Source: Liolophura sinensis
Taxonomy: Eukaryota; Mollusca; Polyplacophora; Chitonida; Chitonidae
Reading direction: 5' to 3'
Assembly: GCF_032854445.1 (NCBI RefSeq)
Contig: NC_088305.1
Location: forward strand, 22,916,955 to 22,980,954
Length of the DNA: 64,000 nucleotides
Shown: positions 11,284-22,527 of the stretch, in pieces
Position numbering within the stretch: position 1 is the stretch's first letter
Layout of the letters: every line of letters begins with the position of its first letter
Notes under the pieces: model-generated
Database searches by the model: none
The model's input: only the letters and a program-made list of their open reading frames with translations
What the model was told of the DNA's origin: nothing
Position numbers and translations under genes: made by a program

Positions 11284-12745
11284 GAAAGCTCGCCTGACAA
11301 ATTATGTAAGTGTCAGTTATTCATACAAAGATTAACAGGTGTGTAAGTTTGAATAATGTCATAAGTTTTCACCAAGCTTGGTAACATAAACAAAGATAGT
11401 TTAGCGTGTGTAATCTGAGCAGTTATGAAATGTTTACGTGTACTCGAACAGCTGATGGTTTGTGTAGGAACGCACACGGCTGTAATGGTTTCCTCTAAGT
11501 GAGAAAAACCACATATTGTAGCTCCAATTGGATGTTTAAATCTGTCTCATCTTATACATAAATTGTAACATAGCGGGACAGTGTTAACAGTTCTTACGTA
11601 GTTAAATACTATACTGAGTAGGTTGTACAGTGCTAACAGGGTTGGTGACCTAGGCAACTATAAGGCCACAGTGTTTGCGCTGTATACGTTACCTCCCTTG
11701 ACTTAAATTTGAATTCTTTACAATGATTTACAAGTTTGGTCATATGATAATATGGTTAATTTAAACTAAACAAACTGTAAATTACTATGGTTTAGTTTGA
11801 TAATACTGATACTGATTACTGTATGTACCCATGTATTTTGATAAATAATGAATAGGTGGGGCCTCCGTGGCTCAGTCGGTTAGCGCGCTAGCGCAGCGTA
11901 GTGACCCAGAAGCCTCTCACCAATGCGGTCGCTGTGAGTTCAAGACCAGCTCATGCTGGCTTCCTCTCCGGCCGTACGTGGGAAGGTCTGCCAGCAACCT
12001 GCGGATGGTCGTGGGTTTCCGCCGGGCTCTGCCCGGTTTCCACCCACCATAATGCTGGCCGCCGTCGTATAAGTGAAATATTCTTGAGTACGGCGTAAAA
12101 CACCAATCAAAAAAAAAAAAAAAAAAAAAAAAATAATGAATATAACATAATGTTTGACTTTCTTACATGTGACACCTGTAGTACGTTATGCTATTGGGAC
12201 AAACATAGGAGACATCCCAGTGGGGTCCTGTCAGCAACTATTGGCAGCATTTGGTGTAAGATGGTCAAATTGTCTGATTGTAGTCATGAACCATTATGGC
12301 TTCTTGGCACCTGCGCGTAGTAGTGCATGTGTTGCAATGTTTTCAAACAGTCTTGAACATACTTGTACATGCTGTGAATTTATTTTCCTCTTAGTTTTTC
12401 TTTATCCAGTTAGTTGTTGTTTATATCGTAACTCATTGACAAGTTATTATGATGCTGTGTAATAAAACGGTACCTGGACTGCCCCATTAGATAATGGCGA
12501 TATAGCTAAGACAGCATAGCTGTTCATGTAAATACTTCTAGTCAGTTAAACGTGTTACATTGAGCAAAGTATTGTTTCAGAATAATTGATGTTTTGCTAT
12601 TCACATGTAATTTCTAATAGCAGCACCTTACTTATATTACATGTATATTGTTTTCAAGTTCGCAACTTCATTTCTTTGGAAAGTTTATTGTTTTAAGTTA
12701 AAACATAAGGACCAGGGTTACCCCCACTGATATTACACAGAACCA
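11284..12745. repeat. Dispersed repeat, right-hand portion, with SINE insertion
   Basis: 11,309-11,760 matches 9,146-9,480 and 15,290-15,720. 11,770-12,745 matches 35,560-36,265 on the far side of Polinton-A. This copy is therefore the uninterrupted paralogue of the Polinton-A target. It is itself interrupted by the SINE at 11,855-12,130. Confidence 0.85.
11855..12130 (+). mobile_element. Full-length tRNA-derived SINE with 12-bp target duplication and empty paralogous site
   Basis: The tRNA-like head carries an A box in TGGCTCAGTCGGTTAGCGC and a B-box-like GTGAGTTCAAGACC. A body of the type seen in molluscan SINEs follows (GCTGGCTTCCTCTCC, CACCATAATGCTGG, CTTGAGTACGG), then a poly-A tail. 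Direct repeats AAATAATGAATA flank it at 11,843-11,854 and 12,131-12,142. The paralogous repeat copy at about 35,650 has the site unoccupied (GATAAATAATGAATGTAAC), which fixes both boundaries. Confidence 0.95.
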
Positions 12746-13014
12746 GCTTCAGAGATTTATGATCATACACTGTAAAAAGTATAGGAGTCATACGTAAGAG
12801 AAGTACCAAATACAGCTAGCAATGTGTAATACATATATCACCATTTTACTCAATAATAGGGTAAAAGTACTAAATGTCGTTCTGATATGCTTGTTTTCTC
12901 GGTTTTTTCTGTCTCTTTGTACCACCTGTATGCAGTGACCATCTCCATGGGTACAAAAAAGAAAGTCAGTTCGAATGAGTTTTTCTGTCTTTCTTAATCC
13001 ATGTGCTTTACATA

Positions 13015-13443
13015 TACACCTAACACAGTCCTTGCGTTTTCCAGCACATCACTTACATCAGCTGACTGCTTCTCTTTGCAAGTCATTAGTTATACACCTT
13101 TCACATCTCTTGTGTCTTCCAGCACGTCACGGGGAACTGCTTGCTGCTTCTCTGTACAAGTTACTAGCTGTACACCTAGCACAGTCCTTGCGTTTTCCAG
13201 CACATCACTGAGATCAGCTGACTGCTTCTCTTTGCAAGTCATTATTATACACCTTTCACATCTCTTGTGTCTTCCAGCACGTCACGGGGAACTGCTTGCT
13301 GCTTCTCTGTACAAGTTACTAGCTGTACACCTTTCACAGTCTTTGCGTCTTCCAGCACATCACTGAGATCAGCTGACTGCTTCTCTTTGCAAGTCATTAG
13401 TTATACACCTTTCACATCTCTTGTGTCTTCCAGCACATTACTG
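13015..13443. repeat. 78-bp satellite with A/B higher-order alternation
   Basis: Units begin with TACACCT at about 13,015, 13,093, 13,171, 13,248, 13,326 and 13,404, giving a 77-78 bp period. Two unit types alternate: one ends in a TCAGCTGACTGCTTCTC block, the other in GGGAACTGCTTGCTGC. The true repeat is therefore a dimer of about 156 bp. The open frames across it are a by-product of a period divisible by three. Confidence 0.93.
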
Positions 13444-13483
13444 CTGGGGTTTCACTGATGTGTCCTGCATTCTGGAAATTGGC

Positions 13484-13645
13484 TGTAAGCCTCGCGTATT
13501 TTCACTTTCAACAACCAACGGATGGTTGTGGGTATGACATGTGCCTGATTCGGTTTCCTCCCATCATACTGCTGCCTGGGAGCTGTCGTAAATAATAAAT
13601 GAAATACTCCTCAGTATGGGCTAAATCACCAATCAAACAAATAAA
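13484..13645 (+). mobile_element. Degraded SINE 3' remnant
   Basis: Recognisable pieces in SINE order are GGATGGTTGTGGGT, CGGTTTCCTCCCATCATACTG, ATGAAATACTCCTCAGTA and CACCAATCAAACAAATAAAT. It is more diverged than the copies at 4.0 and 11.9 kb and lacks the tRNA-like head. Confidence 0.7.
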
Positions 13646-13649
13646 TAAA

Positions 13650-13805
13650 TCAATTCAATCGGGTGACACTTCAAACTTACCACCGCTAGAAACCCCAACT
13701 CATCCTGAGACTCCGAAACCGCCTCACACATCACCAACTTCACAGTCCTCACGTTTTGGTCGACATATTAAGGCCAAGATTTTGGCTGATTTTATAAATG
13801 GATAA
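13650..13805 (+). pseudogene. Possible C-terminal tail of a retrotransposon polyprotein
   Basis: About 50 codons encode a Pro/Thr/Ser-rich run (LETPTHPETPKPPHT) followed by a basic end SRFGRHIKAKILADFING and a stop. That composition is common at the C-terminus of Gypsy-type integrases. No integrase core precedes it, so the call is weak. A GT microsatellite follows. Confidence 0.25.
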
Positions 13806-13904
13806 AGTGGAAGTGTGTGTGTGTGTGTGTTTTATGAGCATAGTTTGTGTTGCTCACAGTTACAGATCTCAGTCAGAATGAAAATTCCAGCTCCAACAGT
13901 GAAT

Positions 13905-15732
13905 TTGTGAATCATGTGATCAATGTGTGCATTCCATTCATTTCAACGGATTCCATCATTCTTCGGCGTCTCAATGAGTGATACATTTGCAGATATGTTC
14001 AGATTTTCCATCACTCAGATTCCTAGATTTGGATGATTCAAAGTGCTATGATTGATTTTATTTGCTTTATTAAATTGTTCCTAATTATGTGATCTTGACA
14101 TTGTTTTAAAAGAAATTGACAATGCACTGTAATTTTATTTGACAAATTTATTGACATTATTGCCATCTGACCGACAAGGATTGAAGTATTGACATGAAAT
14201 ATTAATTTCAACACTGCTATGAAAGTTTAATGGACGGATAAATTTGTGTTTAGCTTTAAAAACCCGGTGGACCACGGAAATCATTTGACATTGACTCCAA
14301 TTCAAGTTTTAAGTATCAAACTGACCCTACAAATAATTACAGTTTGCAATATATTCTATTTTGTTTTAAATTGAAATTGGCTGCATTTGAAATATATACT
14401 TGGGCTGATCTTTAGAAGCAAAATTTGTTAACGAATGTAATACCACTAGCTTTTCTCCAAAAGAAGGGGGATGTGATATTGTCATAGTTTGCCACGAGCA
14501 TTTGTTTACATCATAACACATGTGTATGTTTACATCACATGTTCAGCTTCCTATATATTAATATTCATGAACGTTGCAGCAGGACACAGACCAACATTAG
14601 AACTTCCGTTTTTCGGTACGAATGTAATTCTGTGTATTTAATGGTGTAAAGTCTTTTCTTGCTGCCAGCCTGCCGTTTTTGGAGTACAGGTGCATCCTTG
14701 GTATCAAAGTGGTGGAAATTGTCTAAGGTTTGGGCAGGTATGAGTTTTAATGATGAAAGTTTGAAATTCTGGGCCAGAGGACACAAGAAGACAGGTGGTG
14801 AAGAGGCTGCGAGTGATGTCCCCTTGGCGTTGATAGACACCCCTCCCGGCTGCCGGCATAGAAAGGTCCAGATTTTCACGGCCAACCTATATCAAGATTT
14901 TTATGGCTTCTTTCTCACAGGCTGGGCCAGATATGCACCAAAGCTCATTGGCTACGGAATGTTTGGGACTGAGCTACAGCGCTGAACGTTAACATTGTCG
15001 CTTATAGAAAACTAATTGGGGTCTGTGGTCAGCATAGCGATTGGCTAATATTACCAAAATAATATAACTGCGGGACTGCTCAAGGTCATATGGTCAGTTG
15101 AATAGCGTGACTGTCTGAATGGAGACGTTGCTTCGAGCCTTTTTTTATTTACACTTTCTTACGTCAAAAGACGTTAACATTACACAAAATTCTCTGCGGT
15201 TTATTGTTTATCAGATAACTTGAGCGGTATGTACCCATGATTCACTTGCTCATTGTCCGCCATTTTTTATCAGCTGAATTAAGTAAGTGTCAGTTATTCA
15301 TACAAAGATTAACAGGTGTGTAAGTTTGAATTATGTCCTAAGTTTTCACCAAGCTTGGTAACATGAACAAAGGTAGTATTAGCGTGTGTAATCTAAGCAG
15401 TTATGAAATGTTTAAGTGTACTCGAACAGCTGATCGATTGTGTGGGATCGCACACGGCTGTAATGGTTTCCTCTCAGTAAGCAAAACCACATATTGTAGC
15501 TCCAATTGGATGTTTAACTCTGTCTCATCCTATACATAAATTGTAAGATAGCGGGACAGTGTTAACAGTACTTAGGTAGTTAAATACTGTACTGTGTAGG
15601 TTGTACAGTGCTAACAGGGTTTGTAATCTTGGCAATTTGATGTCTAGAGTGTTTGCACTGTATAAGTTACCTCCCTTGACTTGAAATTGCATTCTTTACA
15701 ATGCTTTTCCAGTTTGGTCATATGAGTATATG
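13905..15732. repeat. Dispersed repeat unit, copy 2, cut by Polinton-A
   Basis: Colinear with copy 1 at 7,757-9,490 and with 11,309-11,760. Similarity continues up to GGTCATATGAGTATATG, where Polinton-A begins. The unit resumes after 35,546. Confidence 0.85.
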
Positions 15733-15735
15733 ATT

Positions 15736-15815
15736 AGTATACACACTATAAGTTCTGGCACACGACCCCCATGGGGGCCCTCCCCATAACAAATGGAGGT
15801 CTCCACCCCCGATCT
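15736..15815. repeat. Polinton-A left terminal inverted repeat
   Basis: About 80 bp complementary to 35,465-35,543 with roughly six mismatches. It starts with AGT, as is usual for Polintons, and contains the self-complementary CCCCCATGGGGG. Confidence 0.93.
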
Positions 15816-16160
15816 GGGGTTGTATTAGACATACCCATTGCTCAGATATGCTTCTACACCAATTGTGTGTATAACAACAACATGCCAAAGGGTTATAATA
15901 ATTGCCGGTGGCTACCCATCGGCTCCACGGAGCTCTGTGGTAAGAGTTGTCTGGGGGAGTACTGTTGGGTTCACCTAAACCGCCTGCGCAAGGGTCTTGG
16001 TAAACTGCCATGTATTAGCTGTGGTCGGGGTGTTAAAAACTGATTTCGGCTTTGCATGGCGTGCAGATATAATAGGGTCCAGACGCGTGAAAGACAGCGG
16101 ATGCTCAAGACTTTCTTGGATGAGTTCAAACGGCTGGCGGCTGTCGAAATTTACAATTAG
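15771..16160 (+). pseudogene. Small Cys-rich putative zinc-binding protein of Polinton-A
   Basis: The frame from an ATG inside the terminal repeat encodes CysTyr-containing segments including NNCRWLPIGS, CGKSCLGEYCWVH and PCISCGRG. After one in-frame TGA at 16,041 it continues through CMACRYNRVQTRERQR to a stop at 16,158. The CxxC pairs with nearby His and Cys suggest zinc ribbons. The TGA splits it, so it is probably dead. It may not be a separate gene at all: its first residues are terminal-repeat sequence. It lies in the same frame as the PolB N-terminus 22 bp downstream. Confidence 0.4.
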
Positions 16161-16181
16161 AGAGTTGTTGTTATTAGTGTA

Positions 16182-19100
16182 ATGATGATATCGGCGCGTG
16201 CAATGAGGCACCATCAAAAAGCGCGAGCACTACGGGAGGAGTTTGAGACGCTATTAGGTGTGCTGCCCAAGTACCCACGGTGTCTCATTGCCTTGGAACA
16301 ACTGCAGGGGATCCTCGGCAGGTATAAAACAGCTGTGGCTGAGTTGAAGCGGCTGCAAGACAGCAAGAACTCCCGAAGTAACGAGGATTTGAAGCAAGAC
16401 GTCAAGAACCCCCGAAGTAACGAGCAGTTGAAGCAAGACGTCAAGAACTTCCTCAGTAACGAGGAGTTGGATGAATTGCTAGGCGGAATACAGGGTGAAA
16501 AGAAACTAGAATTCATTAACACCGGAAGGGCCATAAGGAATCTCCTCCGGGTCTGGCAGATAAACGTACCCGAAAGTGTTTGGACGGACCCAGAAGCCTT
16601 CTTAGAAGAAATACGAACCATTATTCGCCAGAAGCTAGAAGAAGATATCCTGGCACTCAACCGGGTTAAGTTCCAACTAGGCCTCAGGGTTCAGTTGCGA
16701 AAGGACAACGCCGATGGTAGTGAAGAGTATACCAGCCCAGTACTCCACAGCAAACAGGAGGCCCTCTTGAAGGCTGGTGACATTGACGGGGCTCCAGATA
16801 AGGCCTTCCCCACCATCCAGGAGGTGCTGGAAAAATGGACACAGCGAGGGTTAGGGTGGGTTGTCAATAGCGTGCAAACACTCTGGCTTGACATTGCAAG
16901 GTATCAGCCACTGAGAGGCGGGTCCTACATCCCCTTACCTTCAGCCGTGAATAACAAGAAAGCAGTCATCAGTGTGAAGAACAAAGACGACGACTGCCTC
17001 TGATGGACACTCCGGTCTGCATTATTTCCAGCCGCTCGGAACCCTCAGAGACCAACAAAGTATCCCACCAATGATGGTCTTGACTTTGGGGGGATCGACG
17101 CCCCCACGCCAATCTCTCAAATCTGCTGCTGATTGGGAATGCAGGTAAATTTCATTATACGTGGATAAAAAATCTCAACCGTCTCCTGTTCCAAGAAAGT
17201 AAGGCGCCAAATCGCAAACACTTCTGCGAGCGCTGCTTACACGGCTACACAAGGGAGGACCTGCTCGAGGCGCATAAGCCGGAATGCCGAGGGATTGGCC
17301 AGACAGCGGTGAGGGTGGAAATGCCTCAGGAGGGGGAAAACAAGTTCTCCTTCCAGAACCACCACAAACAGCTACCGGCACCGTTCATCATTTATGCCGA
17401 CTTCGAGGCTCTGACCAAAAAGGTTAAAGGCCCGCCGCCCAGCCCCACAGAGAGCAGCACTCAAAAGACTCAGCACCACGAGCCCTGCAGTTACTGCTAT
17501 GTTGTGGTGCGTTGCGACGGCCGCACAAAACGCCCCGTGGAATACAGAGGCCCTAACGCGACGGAACACTTCCTCAGAGCTCTCCAACAGGAGAAGCGGG
17601 AAATCAAAAATGTTCTAGCCAACCCTATAGCCATGAATATGACTTCCCATAACTGGCAGGCCCACAAAAACGCCGCAACCTGCCACGTGTGTGAGAAGCC
17701 TCTAGGCGCCGATTCTGTGCGCGATCACTGCCATATCACCGGCAAGTATAGAGGTGCGGCCCATAACGCATGCAACCTAAAGTTGCGGCTGGGTCCCAAG
17801 ACAGCCATACCAGTAGTCTTCCACAACCTACGGGGCTACGATGGGCACCTCCTAATGCAAGCCATAAGTAAGGCGGAGGGCGGCATCTCCTGCATCCCCA
17901 ACAACACGGAAAAGTACATCTCCTTCTCGCTGGGGCAGCTCCGCTTCATCGACAGCGTTCAATTCTTACCGACTTCCCTTGACAATCTGGTAGAGGCCAA
18001 CAAACCTGAGGCTTTCCACATCACAGCCCGGCATGAGCCTGCCGAAGAAAAACGAAAGCTACTCATGCGTAAAGGTGTCTACCCTATGAGTATATGGACT
18101 CCTGCGAGCGCTTCGACGAGTCAAGCCTTCCACCCAAAAAGGCTTTCTACAGTAAGCTCAAAGTCGGAGGCATTAGCGATGAGGACTACATCCACGCTCA
18201 ACAGGTATGGAAGGTATTTAACTGCACCAATCTGGGAGACTACACAGACCTTTACTGCCGCACAGACGTGCTCCTGTAGGCCGATGTGTTTGAGGCCTTC
18301 CGAAAGACTTGTTTACGGCAGTATGGATTGGACCCTGCACACTACTTTACGAGCCCAGGTCTCTCGTTGGATGCGCTGTTCAAGAAGACCGGGGTAGAGC
18401 TGGAGCTGTTAACCGACTACGACCAACATCTCTTCATTGAGAAGGGGTTGCAAGGAGGTATCTCCATGGTAAGTAAGCGATACGCCAAAGCCAATAATCC
18501 GCAGGTGGAGGGATACAACCCCGAAAGTCCAAACAGCTACATCCAATACCTAGACGCCAATAATCTATATGACTGGGCTATGAGTCAGTTCCTTCCAACG
18601 GGCGGCTTCCAGTGGGTAGATGACGCGCGGCGTCTCGGCGAAACGATTGCTACCCACCCCACGACAGTCCTTCTGGTTTCATCCTCGAGGTCGACCTAGA
18701 GTATCCGGCCGGCCTACCTAACGCACATAACGGCTACCCATTAGCCCCGGAGCGTCTGGTGGTCCAAAAGGAGTGGATGTCAGACTATCAGCACGGCCTT
18801 CTCGGCAGATCTACCGAGGTCGAAAAGGTGGTCCCCAACCTCCGCAACAAGGAACGGTACGTCCTGCACTACCGGAACCTACAGCTGTATCTATCTCTGG
18901 GAATGCGCCTGAACAAGGTTCACCGGGCCCTGAGATTCGCCCAGAGCCCTTGGACGGAACCCTATATCAGGATGAACACCGAGCTCCGAAAAACGGCCGC
19001 GAGTAAATTCGAGAAGGACCTGTACAAGCTAAAGAACAACTCGGCCTTAGGAAAAACCATCGGGAGCGTGTGGACGTCAAACTGGTACGCTCTGGAGAAG

Positions 19101-19765
19101 ACGATAAGATCCGGCACTTGATAGCCAGCCCGAGCTTTGCACGGGCGAACGTATTTGATGATGACCTCACAGCGATTCAGATGCACAAGACCCGTTTAGT
19201 CCTAAACAGACCTATCTACGTGGGCATGAGCATTCTAGATCTCTCAAAGCACCTGATGTACGACTTCTACTACAACCACATGAAGGCCCAGTACGGAGAG
19301 CGATGCCAGCTACTCGAGATTCAGACTGAGGATGTTTATAGGGATATAGCTGAGAATGCAAACCTGTACGACACCTCAGATTACCCACAAGACCACCCCC
19401 TGCACAGCGTAGCAAATATGAAGGTCTTGGGGAAAATGAAGGACGAGTGCGCGGGGCGACAGATCACCGAATACATTGGTCTGGGCCCCAAGATGTACTC
19501 CATTCTGGAGGCAGGTGGAGCCAACATTAAGAAGGCCAAAGGTGTGAAAAAGAGAGTTGTGGAAAAGGGCATCCGTCATAAGCAGTACAAAGAGGCCCTC
19601 TTCGAGAAAAAGATCTTCCGAAACGGTATGGACGTGCTGCGATCAGAGCGCCACCATATCTACGGACAGCACCTGAATAAGGTCTCACTGTCCCCCTTCG
19701 ATAGTAAGCGCTGGATAGCCGAAGATGGTGTCCACACCTTGGCGTATGGCTATGCGCGTCCTTGA
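16182..19765 (+). pseudogene. Polinton-A family B DNA polymerase, multiply broken, motif C missing
   Basis: In Polintons this protein-primed polymerase replicates the element. Pieces in order: an N-terminal domain (16,182-17,003, ending KNKDDDCL); 17,309-18,090 with exonuclease motif IYADFEAL, a zinc/HNH-like region around CHVCEKPL and DHCHITGKYRG, and FHNLRGYDGHLL; 18,094-18,279 with CRTDVLL, then an in-frame TAG; 18,286-18,660 with palm motif A (YLDANNLYDW); 18,759-19,080; and 19,070-19,765 after motif B (KNNSALGKT). Motif C, normally carrying YxDTDS, is absent: the reading goes ERCQLL directly to EIQTEDV, an in-frame loss near 19,305. At least five frame changes occur, including one region (17,010-17,300) with a probable deletion. 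It converges tail to tail with the integrase. Confidence 0.9.
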
Positions 19766-19788
19766 CGGTAAGACGGGACTTCGAGGAA

Positions 19789-20806
19789 CTACCTTAGAAC
19801 CCCATCCGGGGGAAGTTGAGTATCAGGAGGCACTATAAGCAAATCCTCACGAACGAAACCCCGTCGCGGACCATCCGACGTATCGTCTAGATAGTACAGC
19901 ACGGGTTCATTAGGCTTTGTGACAGAGCGCCCAAGCCGATATATCTCTAGAGACCAGACAGGATCAGTCGCGCGTCGGCGGTCGCCCTCCAGCTCTCCAG
20001 GCTGATAGAGATAACAAACGCCAACACCCTCGGGGATCTTCCGCTTATTAAGTCCAACGGGACGACCTGGAACCGTCGAGGAAGGCTTATGAGGCACCCC
20101 TTTTGCCTTGATAGCGTCTTTTGGCCTTTTTACCGATCAGTCTCGTTGTCTCTTTATTCATAGCGGCCACAACAGATGGCAGCCGAGCCACCCATTCAGT
20201 AGACCGGTGTTTGGGAGGAAGGCGCATCTCATTGGCGTACTGATGTCCAAAGAGCCGCTCAGCCAGAGTACGGTTGAAAGGCTCCACTATGCCTTGGTCT
20301 CGGTGGATATCCACACGGCCTCGTCGGACTGTGACATCGTGTTTGGCCAGCAGTTTGCTCACCGCACCCATAAAGTTGCGCCCAGTGTCAACTTGGAGAA
20401 GCTTCGGCCATCTCAGGGGTCCTCGCTTGTAAATGCGAGAGAGAGCATCAGCGACTTCTTTGAAATCTTTAGTAGCCAGAGGTTCCGCCTCCTTGTAGCG
20501 AGAAGCGACATCAACAACTGTCAGCGCGTACTTATACAGCTTCCGGCCTCGCCGATCATGTGGTAGAAATAGAAGATCGGCTTGGTGGATGTCATTCGGC
20601 GTGGAAACATCAAGCATAGGCCTCGGTATTTTTCGGGGACGAGGCAGGTATATCTGCCAGATAGCCTGCTTTTTCAGCCAGGCCCGGACCACATCTTCGG
20701 AGACTTTAGCCGCAGTGGCAAGTTTCCAGATGGCCACGTGGCCCTTCCAGTACCCACGAGGGCTGTAGTAGATATTTGCCAGGCGAACAGACACTTTACT
20801 AGCCAT
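19789..20806 (-). pseudogene. Polinton-A integrase (rve/DDE), one frameshift before the C-terminal domain
   Basis: The retroviral-type integrase joins Polinton ends to target DNA. The 239-codon part (20,806-20,087) has an N-terminal helical region, then the catalytic triad contexts HQADLLFL (Asp), LQVDTGRNF (Asp) and GIVEPFNRTLAERLF (Glu) with correct spacing, and a basic end KKAKRRYQGK. The C-terminal SH3-like domain (PVWSLEIYRLG, VLYYLDD, GFVREDLLIVPPDT) continues in another frame to 19,789, so a small indel near 20,090 separates it. The catalytic core alone is intact. It lies 23 bp from the end of PolB, facing it. Confidence 0.9.
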
Positions 20807-20846
20807 GTCATCAAGGTATTCTAGCAGACCTCTAACAGATTTGCGA

Positions 20847-21368
20847 CTAAAAAGAACGTCGCGTGCAGAACCACCTCGTGCCCGGCGAGGAGCTCAATGG
20901 CGGCACAGTCAGTTCGGAATACTTGGTGAGTTTTGCGATTCCGTAACTCACACCCCCAACCACACAAATTCCCAGGATGACGAAGGTCATCTCGCGGTGT
21001 TTTTGATCTTCACTAGGCACATAGAAATCGGAGAGCTGTGCCTCTGCGCCCAGCAGCGCGTCGCGTGTGTCGAGTGTAAGAGTTTTGCTTGAGACCCCAG
21101 AATACTCGCGGATTGCAGCGTCGACATCCCGGAACGTATGGATGGCGTGTCCCTGGCGGCGGAGTTCATCATTGATCCAGTCCAAGCGCTCAGTGCGCTT
21201 TCGGGCCCATTTTTCCTGGGCGGCTTGGAGCTGCTCTACAGCGCGGTCATGGCGCCTCCGCCCTTCGTCCACACCGGAACTCCTCAGCATCGAAAACATA
21301 TAGTTGCTCCCGCTGAAGGCCTAAGCGTTTACGAGGGCGCCACCCATCATCATTGCGGTGGAGGCCAT
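20847..21368 (-). pseudogene. Polinton-A structural-type protein with coiled coil and membrane segment
   Basis: From ATG at 21,368 there are 15 codons, then an in-frame TAG, then 150 open codons to 20,847. The long part is charged and helical (RAVEQLQAAQEKWARKR), probably a coiled coil. A hydrophobic segment TFVILGICVVGGVSYGIAKL follows and could span a membrane. Length and layout resemble small virion-associated membrane proteins of Polintons, but no function is established. The ATG lies two bases after the stop of the gene at 21,371-21,611, suggesting one polycistronic run on this strand. Confidence 0.55.
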
Positions 21369-21370
21369 TA

Positions 21371-21611
21371 CTACTTGATTATATTGGGAGGAAGGAGCCC
21401 TTGTTTAATTAGCAGGTCCTTCGAAAACATGGCCAGGCCTACATCTGCAATGACCATGCCGACGTCACGGGGGTGTTAAGTCCAGCTTCGGGAGGGCTCC
21501 TTTCAGGAACATCTGTCCGAGACGAGCGTACCCAGTAGCCAGAAGAGAGACCACAGCGGCGTGGTAGACCGCGTTGACTAGCACTTTTCCGTCACTGGGT
21601 GGAGTAGACAT
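21371..21611 (-). pseudogene. Small Polinton-A membrane-associated protein, frameshifted
   Basis: Starts MSTPPSDGKVLVNAVYHAA at 21,611 with a hydrophobic helix VVSLLATGYARLG, and runs to KLDLTPP followed by a TGA near 21,477. A change of frame there leads into VGMVIADVGLAMFSKDLL and a TAG at 21,371-21,373. Together it is about 80 residues. I recognise it only as a recurrent small protein beside the capsid genes in this type of Polinton. It abuts the next ATG (21,368). Confidence 0.5.
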
Positions 21612-21764
21612 GCTGATCTATATAGAAAGGGTCGCGTCGTATATTCAAATGGAGATTCTTTTCTTGCGGAGTGATATCTGCACGGGGTGTAGTATCTGCA
21701 CCTCGTGTTGTATAGCGGCTGCGCCACACGCGTAGCAACACTAGCACTGTAAGGCTGCCAACGC

Positions 21765-22004
21765 CTAATACGCCATGGTAGAATCCGGTTCCTTCGACTG
21801 TTTCTTGGTGGAATCAGCTGCGCCAAGCAAAGCAGCCTTTGCCTCGCGAAGCTCGTCCTTAAGCTTTTCAGCCTTGGCCTTTCTCGCTGCAGCACCCGCT
21901 CAACCCGCATCGACTTTTTGGGGATACTTCGCAGGGCCGTCATTCGTAAAATCGGCTGTCACCCCCTCCACTTCCTTCGGGCCTTCCGGATTCGTTGTAC
22001 TCAT
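21765..22004 (-). pseudogene. Small charged Polinton-A protein with in-frame stop
   Basis: Reads MSTTNPEGPKEVEGVTADF from 22,004, hits a TGA about 35 codons in, and continues in frame with a Lys/Glu/Ala-rich helix (KAKAEKLKDELREAKAALL) to a TAG at 21,765. An overlapping open frame on the same strand (21,578-21,943) is Arg/Pro-rich and has no recognisable family, so I prefer this reading. Function unknown. Confidence 0.4.
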
Positions 22005-22047
22005 GTTCCTCTGGATCATCATTTCTAGGACAGCTGTTGTGTTTAAA

Positions 22048-22502
22048 TCAGCAGTGCTCAGTAGTGGTCAGCGCCATGGTTACTGGTGCTAAGTACTTGC
22101 CAGAGCAGTAGTATAGCCAGCAGCTAGCACTGCTAAGCGTCTGTTCAACAAATGGGTCGGTGGCGAGCTGTGTCATGAGCTTTGGTTGATTCTCGGGTGG
22201 GATTGGTAGGAGCCAGCTGGCCGCCCTTACATATGATCTCAAGAATATACCTCCGAGACCGTTAACCACCCGCGCACCGAGCTTGGCCTCGAACCGGGAG
22301 TGCAGCCTTTCAACGTCTTCGTCGCTCATGGCGTCTATCTCAGCGACTGTTACGTCTTTTTCCCAGACTTGACCAGCCCACCCACCGCAAGTGCCGCCAG
22401 CCGATCCATGAGCTGCCGTGCATGTTGGCTGGGCTGTTGGGTGGGCTTCTCCTCCTCCTCCTCCTCGCCCAGAATCTCGTCTATAAGCTCGTCGGTATCC
22501 AT
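22048..22502 (-). pseudogene. Polinton-A small protein with acidic N-terminus, frameshifted
   Basis: Starts MDTDELIDEILGEEEEEE at 22,502 and continues to HARQLMDRLAALA. It then changes frame near 22,385 and resumes as EIDAMSDEDVERLHSRFEAK, ending with moderately hydrophobic stretches to 22,048. It lies 26 bp downstream of the ATPase stop on the same strand, inside the capsid gene run. Role unknown; a small capsid accessory is an inference from position. Confidence 0.5.
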
Positions 22503-22527
22503 TATTAATACGTACGGGCGACTAAGT

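Noticed and set aside
15718..16011. Minus-strand frame of 97 codons across the Polinton-A left end
   Set aside because: It crosses the terminal repeat boundary into the flanking repeat, so it cannot be a Polinton gene.
16214..16660. Minus-strand open frame of 148 codons opposite the PolB N-terminus
   Set aside because: Shadow of the plus-strand PolB domain; it shows Ser/Leu-rich translation of antisense Lys/Glu codons.
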